Assembly (NCBI RefSeq): GCF_002443255.2
Contig: NW_019211454.1
Span: forward strand, 30,858,061-30,922,060
Length of the DNA stretch: 64,000 nucleotides
Source: Varroa destructor
Taxonomy: Eukaryota; Arthropoda; Arachnida; Mesostigmata; Varroidae
Reading direction: 5' to 3'
Of this stretch, positions 55,294-64,000 are shown in pieces. The translations under genes and the position numbers were made by a program. A model generated the notes under the pieces. That model saw only the letters and a list, made by a program, of their open reading frames with translations. It ran no database searches and was not told the DNA's origin. Every line of letters starts with the position of its first letter. The first letter of the stretch is position 1.

Positions 55294-58183
55294 AGCTACC
55301 TGTTCGCCCGTCTCCCCGCCATCTTTCGCTAATTAATTAATGTCAACAACATGAATAGAAATATGTTGCATACACATGTTACGTTGCTTCCAAAACGCAA
55401 ATCCTCAGTACAAGGGGCAACTGGGGCAATGGTTCACTGGACCTCAAGATACAATGGCAAACATGTATAATTCTTTGACGACTTTAAGGTGATATACCTA
55501 GTCACGAGGTTTCAATCGGGGCTCCTGAGCATTCCTCATACTACCATTAAGAATCTTTGAGTATTTATTGTACTTGCTTTGCAAGAAAATAGGTACATTT
55601 AGAAGAACCCTGAGTTGGCGATATCCAATATATATTGCATTAATTTAAAGTATACCTTGAATACACTAAATCCTGTATTATTTTCTATTAAAGTGAAAAT
55701 AAGGCCTTAAAGGTCGACGCAGCAACTTGAAGGGCCAAACCTCTGATAGAAAAGGCCTCAAGTCACAGTGATGCAAGTAATACAAACTGTGTCAACAAAC
55801 GAAATTACTTTATAGCTCTTATGTAGCTTAGTTTTGAAAAAAAAATCCAGAGTTCCTAATCCAAACCCAGTGTTGCTCTTGTCGTACGTTTTAGCTGTTC
55901 ATAAACACAAAGATGCTTGGCATCGAGATATTTTGTAATCTATTTCTCGCGAGCCCAAACTATACTGGCTACTTTTTGCATCATGTGCACGAAAGCCTAA
56001 AAAATCTACGTGTGTGAATCGATAAATGACGAACGTTGGAGCACTAGAGGCACCTGCGAAGTGGTCGGTCCAGTGCGGTAAGACGCTGCCAAAAGCAGTA
56101 GGTCGTCATTGGCCATAGTGGTCATTGGCAAAAAAAAAGAGAAAGACAAAGGGTATATTGTGTCATCGCTATCGAACTATAGTTGATAGCCCCATAGACA
56201 GATTGGAAAACCGGTTGCTGGTCCAAACGACCTCAACATGTATAGACATGACGCAGAAATTATTACACAATAATAACAAACCCTAGCCTGTAGTCAGGAC
56301 TGATATGTCGACGTGTTGCATGTGGTTTACTCACGTCCTGTAATAATGACTAAAGCTGATAGTGCAGAACAGTATATGCAGTTACTGTTCATGTATTGCC
56401 ATATTATTTTGGAAGAATAAAAGTTTTTTTTTTTCTATCATCGCATACAATGCAATGATAGAGCAGTGCAGATAGAACAAGCACTAATTGTAAGCGCGTT
56501 AAGCAAAGAAGCAATGGCTTAGCCTTAATTAAACCACATTGCTACTCTGTCAAGATGTATATATATATATATATATATACATATATATGTAATCTTATTT
56601 TAATGAGTGCATATCTGTATTGCGCTTGTAGAAAATGTCATTAATTAAAGTAAATAAGCGGATTGGTACTGAATTATAAAAAAGAAAAAGCTACCCTATA
56701 TAGCTACATTTTTCATTCAGCGTGTATTAAAGCCAGACCTAACATGGACACTATAGTTACAAGCCTTATATAATTATTCCATTTTAAACTTGAAACGATG
56801 GAGAGCCATTGGACCAATTATGCCCGAAGTAAACTATTCACTTTAAGGATAGCAATCATTCAGACGGTGACATGAGCTCTTACGTTTACGTATAGAGCAC
56901 CGTATAGGGACGCGGTCAGATCAAAACAAGTCCTCACTTAGGAGGTCCCCAGGGAACAAGCGAATATTGAGCATAACGGCACGCCTGCCAAAAATGAACT
57001 GCGCGGAATTTGGCTCGTTCTAAATTGGGTCTGACAGACAGTTGGCTTAATACCCAGTTGCACGTAGGCTTAACCGCATTGCTAACAGATGCATATGAGA
57101 TTGAACATATCTTAATTAATTCTTGAAGAGAAAACCTTTAAAAAAAGACTTTTTAGAGGAAACCTCGCGTTCCTACTTCACTTGCAATTTGTACATACAA
57201 ACGAATACCATTTTAATGAGGGAGCATGAAGTAATTATATTTTTTAATGCTAATATTAACCATGCTACTTATTACTATTTGACGAGATAGGGAGGGGGAA
57301 TACCCAAAGATAACCTTGAACTCACGTCTACGCAATAGCTTCTACCAGGAAAAACAATATATTTGCCTTTAGCAGATTAGCCTTATGAGAATCAAAATAG
57401 CTGGACCTCAATTAGATTCCTATAGTTTTTAGGTAGATCGCACATGAGGAAGTGGCACCTTAAATGGGCTTAAAATATGTTTAACGTATAATTTCCACGC
57501 TAATTGGTTGTTTAGACGAATTTCTTAAAAATAGAACGTGAGCTGAAAAATGCATATTTTAATTAAACGAATCCGTTCATTATAGGAGTAGATACTGTTA
57601 GGTTACCACAAGCGAAAGCAATGGAGTTCTAAAACTGAATTGGTCCGGCTGGAACGATGTTTTTTTTAAGTATGTATTAAAGGTAATCTCCTCTATTTTT
57701 TGCATCAATGTTTTGGACAGTCATATTCGAGTTCCCGTATATAGTCACTAGCCATAACTTCTTGAGGTGAATCGATAATGCGATATGTTTGGTGACTAGT
57801 AGTAATAGTTGTCTGTCTTAATCCATGGGAAGCCCTGTGAATGATACGAACCGAGAACGGGATGAGAGGTACGTTGAATCCAGGACATAATTGAGGCACG
57901 TTGATCAGGGCTGGCATTGTGACCAAATAACTATACTGTGTGTTTTCAAGTCTTTTGTTGATTAACGCTCCGCTATTTGCTTGTAGAATACATCACGCGC
58001 ACTTACAGCTGACTTGGAGTCTCAGTATTTGAGTTATAATTCAGTAAGACGTTACATGCAAAATGTCAGTCCTTGTTTTTGAGGCTCTACTTTTATAGAA
58101 AGATTCCCGGATTACAGTAATGTATGATTACTTGTAGGTCCTGGGCTAGCAATTTTACTGCCACTTTATTGGTCTGCAACACT
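55294..58183. other. No convincing gene; TA microsatellite
   Basis: Contains (TA)n at 56558-56590. A plus acceptor (TTTGCCTTTAG, 57372) precedes a 19-codon frame whose stop TAG abuts GTAGAT. Nothing else recognised. Confidence 0.5.
56558..56590. repeat. (TA)n microsatellite
   Basis: Eleven TA units, an interrupting C, then four or more AT units. Self-complementary and likely length-variable. Confidence 0.95.
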
Positions 58184-58459
58184 TTAATCTCCGTCCCAAT
58201 GTCTGCCTTGTTCGCGTACTGTGCTTTCGGTTAAAACCTTTTTCCATCTCACTAATCCTTGACGAATTTCCACAGGAGTGGGACCTTGGAAAAACAGAAT
58301 CTCTATCACTGAGCTTTGATTTTTAAGATAAAACAAAAAATATTTTTTCCTTCTAAAGTGATTTCTTTCTGAAGTAAGCTCAACCAGCTCTAAGGCGCAA
58401 GTTTTTAGAGGATTAGAGTAGTTACATGCTAGCGACGCGTAGTTCAAAAATGACTTCAT
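58184..58459 (-). CDS. Candidate terminal exon or ORF with nearby poly(A) signal (91 codons)
   Basis: On the minus strand ATG 58459 opens 91 codons ending TAA; the frame is open upstream to 58498. AATAAA lies about 14 nt past the stop (58170-58165), as for a very short 3' UTR. The product is well mixed and charged: LKTCALELVELTSERNHFRR, then an aromatic stretch (KKYFLFYLKN), then GPTPVEIRQGLVRWKKVL. No family recognised. It is among the better-supported single ORFs here. Confidence 0.28.
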   Translation of the reverse strand: MKSFLNYASLACNYSNPLKTCALELVELTSERNHFRRKKYFLFYLKNQSSVIEILFFQGPTPVEIRQGLVRWKKVLTESTVREQGRHWDGD

Positions 58460-59074
58460 TTCAAAGTCAGCTGAATTCGCTTGCAACAAGTTACCCAACT
58501 GCGCAGACTGGTACTCAACTATTACGAGAATGCAGGCAAGTGAAGACGTAGCAAAGCTACTGATAGTAAATTAGATCCGTTCTACATATCGAAAACTAAA
58601 CCCAGATGAAGAATATTATGCCAAATCCAATGCTAGAAGTTAGTCTATGACTAGTTTTAGAGCTAAAATGCCCAAAAAGCTTTTTACTGTAGCATTTCTA
58701 CAAATGGATGTTTTCAGACGTTCCTACTATTTGGTTGCGAAGAATCATTACACGTCTTCGTTGACAGTGAACTGTTTTACTTGTTCAAAACTGTGCTAAC
58801 GTAAATAAGAAGCTACGTGCAATATGTTCGTACTCCGAGAAACAAGAGCTCCAAAGCCACCAAGAGGCAAGGGGCGAAAAGAACGTGTGCGCTCCTTAGC
58901 TACACCAGACAGATTCGTATTGTCCAGAAAAAGATGGGATGTTTATTTTACAACGCGTACGCCTGCCTAATACGATGTTATTATAACTAATTGTGAAGAG
59001 AGGCTAATGCCTGCCTCGTTCATTTTAGCTAGAACTATTGTGCGGCACGATCAACTTCGCAAAAATAAGTTGAC
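58460..59074. other. Spacer with a weak acceptor
   Basis: The acceptor TCGTTCATTTTAG (59028) leads into frames of only 14-16 codons. Confidence 0.4.
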
Positions 59075-59281
59075 GTGAAGGCAAAAACTAAGCAAGGAAA
59101 AACAAAGATAATATCGCCGCTCAAGGCCTCTTTGTCAGTATTTTTACATTGTCGTCCTATGAGATTTCGCTGTATTTCTTCTGTCATTGACTTAGCCTCT
59201 GTGAAATCTTCGGGCGTTATGACTTTAATCGCTAGAAAAAAGCGACCTTTTCCAATAACATCTCGTTTGCAACAAACTTAG
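59075..59281 (+). CDS. Candidate exon, basic, unknown product (68 codons)
   Basis: A frame beginning GTG 59075 (no ATG; opened by a TAA 12 nt upstream) runs 68 codons to TAG. It is Lys/Ser/Arg-rich (KAKTKQGKTKIISPLKASLS ... LIARKKRPFPITSR). No good acceptor adjoins it, so support is mostly composition. Confidence 0.15.
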   Translation: MKAKTKQGKTKIISPLKASLSVFLHCRPMRFRCISSVIDLASVKSSGVMTLIARKKRPFPITSRLQQT

Positions 59282-61699
59282 TTATGTTACTGTTAAGCGT
59301 AGAGTAAACGCTTTTCAAATATACCTACTCTTTTCGAACGGTACTTAGGAAATAGTTCTTTTCGCTGGCCTATTCGTTCTTGATGGGCGTGTTATAATTG
59401 TCCAGACTTAAAGATATTAACTGCCTCTGTTGCGCTCAATTCACTACTACCTACGCTCAAGGTTTGCTGGGTCGCTGGCCTAGACACAAGGAACCTTGTG
59501 GATGTATTATTCTAGTCCGCAGATGATTAGTTTCTCCGATTAAAGTGTGCGCAATTAGTTTACGAAACGTTTTAATTTTCGCTTATTTTCTTGCCTCACC
59601 TTACATTTTTTGCTCACTAGTTGATATGATCCAATCTCATATTGGCCCATTTTTACACTGGGCTATCACCGTTTCTCACTCTGCGAACAATAATCTGAAA
59701 AGCTTTCAAAGTGTTCCTATATGCGGTAACAATTTTCCGAAGCCACATGCATACATTTCTTTATGATAGTATGATGTCATCACTTGGTGGGGAAGTAATT
59801 GTGACCGATAAAAAATAAAACTGGCTTTTGTTAATGGAAACTTTAGGATTTTCTTATGCACCTCTTGAGTCGCTGTTATGTATCCTAACTGCGTTTATAT
59901 AAAAAGAAAACAAAAAAAAACTCTATATACTAGTAAACTACCAATATTCGGTATGTTGTACATGCTGTTAGGGGCATTACCATAGTTTCAACGGGGTATC
60001 GAACTTACTGCAGTATGGCTTTATTTGATTTCTTAAATAGTTTTTTGAGAAACTAGTATGTCCATAGCTCGTCGAGCGTTGAGCAGAAATTATTGAACAC
60101 GTTTACTTATTTACTTTGCTAAGCTTCAGCGCATCATATTGCTTGGTTTTGACCTTATTCGAAATAAGGCTTGTGGATGTGAGTCATCGATTGATTTTGA
60201 ATCTGCTTCTGTCTTACCGTTGGCCTATAGACTCAAATTTAAACATCGGCATTTTTATCCTTTATAAAAGGCTACATCGAAACACGATTGCTGGTAGGAC
60301 TATCTGAGCCGAGCAGGCCATTACAATAAAAGGCCAACATAGTCGGGGTTTCGGTTTCCGCATATCGAGCGATCGGGTAAGCTTTTTTCGATACGCTTTA
60401 AAAATACCTCTCTAGGAAAGGGTAAAATATAGACATGGCCTATTGAGCTCTCACAAGCTTCTAAGCTATACTTTTACCAACGCTACAATCTGCCGTATGT
60501 ATCTCTGTCTATTTTATGGCTAAACACAATAACTCAAACCCGAATAAAGGTGATTTAGTAAAATTAGCGCACATTACGGCCAATATTTAATTCGTGCTAT
60601 TTAAAAAAATATTCGCTAACGCTTATTAACGGTCAACGGCATATAGCGTTCTGCGGGCTATCCACAAAAATACCTTACACAGTCAAATCATCCCCTAAAG
60701 TGTCTCTTACAGCCCAGCCTTGAGCGACTCAAATAAATGTGTTCTCAGATTATTGTAGGAGCCCTGGACAAAAATCGAATATTCTGCCGTGCACCTATAC
60801 AATTTCTGGCTTATCTAACCTAACCGATTACTAACCTAAACTAATTTGTTGTTAATGAAACCCATGCAATAGTTTATAATAATAAGTAATAGCAAAATAG
60901 TTCAAATCAAATCAAAGGACAGGAGAGTATAAGTAATACCGTTTCTACCTTATTATATATATTTGCAGAATTTTCAGTTTTGAAAATTTATTAGCGGTGT
61001 TTTTTGAGGGGAATTAGCATTACTTTTACATTGCAGAAAAAATTACAAAGTGTTATCTTATTAATCTATGATATCTGCTTTAAATAATCTAATAGCGGTG
61101 AAAACATGATTAACACTAATAGTTGGTGTTTTCCTCGGGCTTTTTACGGAAAGTCGTAGCTTACGTTGTGCAAGTGAATCTATTGTAAAGACTTGAAATT
61201 TAAAAGATTAATTAGCGCTTACAACTGACTTGCTTCTGTAAGTTGAACGAAATCAAGTTAATTCAGGCATCTAGTGCAACAAATGCGTTTCGATTTCCAA
61301 TGCTTTTAGACACAAGTTATTGAAAGGTTTAACTAATCAACTTAACTATTTATGATATTGTCATCGACTTTAGCGGACGATATTTCGAAAGTTTGGTCAC
61401 CAATAGGATTCTTGCAACGCTAAAATTGAACGCTTCTTCCTTTAGAGCCTGTAACATTAAAATGGTGTTTTATGTCTCAGATTGTGTCTTCTCGAAAATA
61501 GAAAGATTAGAAAAGGTAGATGACATATTTTGATTTTTCATCCACGACATAGTTCACGTGATACACACCGTTTTCTGGAGCACATTAAAGCGGATTATGG
61601 TATATTTTCGTACCTCCCGGTATACCCGTATTTCGTAGTAGTATACCATATATGGTTTAACCTTGTTAGCGGTGCAGCCCTGCTTTTTTGTTTTTGCAG
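59282..61699. other. No convincing gene
   Basis: The plus frame 59545-59766 is hydrophobic but starts with a non-ATG codon. TATGGTATA/TATACCATA arms (61596-61604 and 61642-61650) could pair across 37 nt. Otherwise A/T-rich with no recognised feature. Confidence 0.5.
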
Positions 61700-61867
61700 A
61701 CTAAGGATGAAAGCTTAAAGTACTGCTTTGCAAGTGAAGGATTGCATGGTAGACACGAAAATACTCCTCTACATAAATTGGTCTCTGTGTCTCATTCAAC
61801 CAGTCGGATGGCCTTTTGCCCAATAAAAGTGAAATGTGTATGCCCTAGCAGCCAAGTAATGTCCTAG
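61700..61867 (+). CDS. Candidate terminal exon behind strong acceptor (55 codons)
   Basis: The acceptor CTTTTTTGTTTTTGCAG (ending 61699) is very strong. In phase 0 the next 55 codons are open to TAG: charged and polar first half (TKDESLKYCFASEGLHGRHE), then a Ser/His stretch and a Cys-containing end (FCPIKVKCVCPSSQVMS). AATAAA occurs inside the coding part (61822), so it is not a useful poly(A) signal. Four Cys in the last half could form disulfides or bind metal. Family unknown. Confidence 0.25.
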   Translation, partial: TKDESLKYCFASEGLHGRHENTPLHKLVSVSHSTSRMAFCPIKVKCVCPSSQVMS

Positions 61868-62572
61868 GAATTTTCTTTCCGGTTCCCTTCCGCGCAAAAG
61901 AATCAGCCAAGCCCTTCAGTTGCGTCATGTAAACCGTCGAAACTTCTTTAGGTGGTCATAAGGAGCTTATTCCAGATAAGAGCACGCAGACGTGTTTATT
62001 AATATTAAACTTTTGAGCCGAATGGAAAGTCGACCCTCCTGCCAACAGCCATCGAAACACGAGCTCTCGTCGAGGCCACGTAGATACAATTACGAGCTTT
62101 TAAGTTTAATTTTATGTAAAACCCCTGAGTACAAATCTTGTCGCATGTGTATTACGTACTAAAACTAGGCACACTTATTGACGCGGCCACGCTCATCTGA
62201 CGTTAAGGTATCTCTGACCTGTAGTGCCTGTTGCAGAAAGACGATAGATAGTCGCTAAATAAATTACGTACGCTTACTTCGTTCGGCGACATGCGAGGCA
62301 TAATTATGCCGTCGAGCGCGCATAATTTCCGATATGGCAAATAATTCAGACGTTGTTTTCAATACACATATTAAATCAATTATGGTCAATTTGTAAAGTT
62401 GCCTTTTGGTACACATGTAGGTAATTGCGTGTTCCCTTGAAGTGATACAGCCGTCTGCATAAACCTGCAGTGCTTCACTTGTAATGTATTCAGTATAGCA
62501 GAGCACTAAACCGAATCTGATGTCATTAAAGCCAATCAAAAGTGGAAATTGATTGACCAAATTTTTTACCAG
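61868..62572. other. Spacer, one unsupported minus frame
   Basis: The minus frame 62264-62560 opens without an ATG and has no splice support. Nothing else recognised. Confidence 0.4.
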
Positions 62573-62750
62573 AGGCTATCTATTGTTTGAAGGAAACGAT
62601 ACGCCGAACAAGCATACAGGTATTAATATGACACAACATCCCACGTGTGAAAGTGGTTCTAAAACGGTGCCTGCTACTGTTGTTGCCGATAACACAACAC
62701 AGTCAAATGCGCGGTCCGAGGCAAATGACGTCATTGATCACCTTCTGTAG
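62573..62750 (+). CDS. Candidate terminal exon, polar (58 codons), stop abutting a donor
   Basis: The acceptor CCAAATTTTTTACCAG (ending 62572) is strong. The frame (one base, then 58 codons) is polar and Thr/Asn/Ser-rich (YLLFEGNDTPNKHTGINMTQ ... ARSEANDVIDHLL) and ends TAG. That TAG is immediately followed by GTAAGC, a consensus 5' splice site, so the last coding base abuts a possible 3' UTR intron. A shorter exon ending CATACAG|GTATTA is also possible. TGACGTCA (62727) is a CRE-type palindrome inside it, probably incidental. Confidence 0.25.
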
Positions 62751-64000
62751 GTAAGCCATCTTCCTGAACCAGAAAACCGTTTACCCCTTTTGGGTCGCTT
62801 TGGGCTCTTCGGCTAACCGGCTACATTCCCTTAATTCTCATTTATGGCTACTGCACGTGTACATTACGTCGTACACTCGACGACGATTGGGGGCCGGTAC
62901 GTGTCGTTGACCGATATTGAAAAAGGAAGACACTGCTACCAGGCTTAAGAAGGTGATATTGGTTGTTCTATTTTAAGAAAACACCAACGGTTCTACCTCA
63001 CCCGCATCCACTTAGGCGTTCACGAGGCAGTCAGGGCACACTTCGGTTCAATCACTGCCAGTAACCATCCACTGAGTAGGCAGCCAAGATGAGATGCACG
63101 AAAAGGCAAACAACTATACAGGTCCAGTTGCTTTTTGTTAGTTGTATGGGGATAATCTCATCCTTAATAAGGCAGTCGAGTAACGTTGAAGAAGACTGAA
63201 ACGAGCCAGTCTTGATTTTTGCTAGAAGTATTTTTATCTCTGGCCTGTAACTGGTGTGCCTTCCACCGTTCAGGTTTCTCTTCGCAGCAGATATATATGT
63301 TATATGAGACAGAGATACTCTCTACGTAGTTCATTATTTATGTGAAACGTTTTTTATTTGCTTCTCGTTGTATTTAAACATATTTCGCAATACACATGTA
63401 GTGACATAGGTGACTGAAAAGTTACCCGTATATTCAATCATATACGACCTCAGCTCTCTCAGTTTAACCCTCGCATAAGAGTAAGCAAAGAAACTTCGGA
63501 TCTGGAAGCTGTAAGGCAATATAAGTTAAGGGTCAGTTATATGCGAATATAAAGATGGGCGCAGATTTGTTGTTTTGCTGGGGTGGGATTTATGCTTTGA
63601 TCATATCGAACACTTTCCCAAGCAGTTCACTTTTGAATTATAGCATTCGGTCAGCATAACAAGCATCCATTTATCATGCTATTTCAGAAAAAATGTACCA
63701 GAAATCAAATTTTGTTAGACAATTCGAATTTCAGCCTGAACTTGAGATACAAGTCACCTTCTTGTCCTGAATTAACCATTAGGGAATCCACGTTGCGTCC
63801 TATATATATGTATATACCTACGTATAAATCTGCACGTCAAATTGAAACAACTCAGTTTTTGATAACCGCCAGAACCTTTATGTTTTAATGTTTGGCATTG
63901 GTACCCCAGAGGCTAACAATTTCTTTCAACTTTATCTTCATTTTTGTCACACTTGTAGCTACGTCTCATTTGTCGTCAAAGGCACTACAATAGCCCGCTT
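62751..64000. other. No supported gene to the window end
   Basis: Short frames only (63334-63519 minus, 63676-63888 plus). TTCGAATTTCAG at 63733 precedes an 11-codon frame. Small TA-rich patches at 63289 and 63805. Confidence 0.5.

Noticed and set aside
59545..59766. Hydrophobic frame with HWAITVSHSANN, reminiscent of GPCR helix 7.
   Set aside because: The NPxxY motif is absent, spacing is off by one, and the frame starts with a non-ATG codon without a splice acceptor.

Overview
This looks like a stretch of nuclear DNA from a eukaryote, most likely an invertebrate. By eye it is roughly 40% G+C with no obvious CpG depletion. It has scattered A/T homopolymers, several (TA)n microsatellites, a 100-N scaffold gap at 43724-43823, and no open frame longer than about 180 codons. 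Operons, Shine-Dalgarno-led genes, rRNA, recognisable tRNA, CRISPR and transposase frames are all absent. Lack of CpG depletion at this G+C would suit an arthropod (for example a mite), but that is inference only.

No gene in the window could be matched to a known family with confidence. By rough reasoning, random DNA of this composition would give several frames of 110-150 codons in 128 kb of both strands, which is about what is seen. ORF length alone is therefore not evidence here. I listed candidates only when something else supported them: a pyrimidine-rich 3' splice site, a consensus 5' splice site, a poly(A) signal near the stop, a Kozak-like start, or a residue pattern such as a signal peptide or membrane helix. 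Even so, each is a hypothesis with confidence mostly between 0.1 and 0.3, and I expect a fair share to be chance.

Layout. 0-3.3 kb: minus-strand candidate exons (380-664, 2170-2396, 2889-3066) and a 22-bp perfect hairpin. 3.9-6.2 kb: nothing. 6.2-10 kb: a short plus exon resembling the end of an Ig domain, and minus-strand frames at 8.0-9.2 kb. 10-21 kb: mostly empty, with a G+C-rich island at 13.8-14.3 kb open on both strands. 21-29.4 kb: the densest run of weak exon candidates on both strands. It includes a 53-residue ORF followed by AATAAA (24460) and a minus-strand terminal exon with its stop inside AATAAA (29272-29386). 33.1-34.6 kb plus: the best multi-exon candidate, with a phase-compatible pair of exons. 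35-44 kb: sparse, with the longest open frame (41754-42300) and the scaffold gap. 44.4-48.5 kb: two overlapping minus-strand ORFs behind a very strong 3' splice site, and several plus and minus exon candidates. 48.5-64 kb: mostly empty, with isolated candidates at 53.3-53.9, 58.2, 59.1, 61.7 and 62.6 kb.

The most coherent unit is a possible minus-strand micro-gene at 29272-29981. It comprises a TATA box, a short 5' exon with a consensus donor, a strong acceptor, a 35-codon ORF with a hydrophobic helix, and an overlapping poly(A) signal. RNA-seq or a translated search would settle most calls here quickly.
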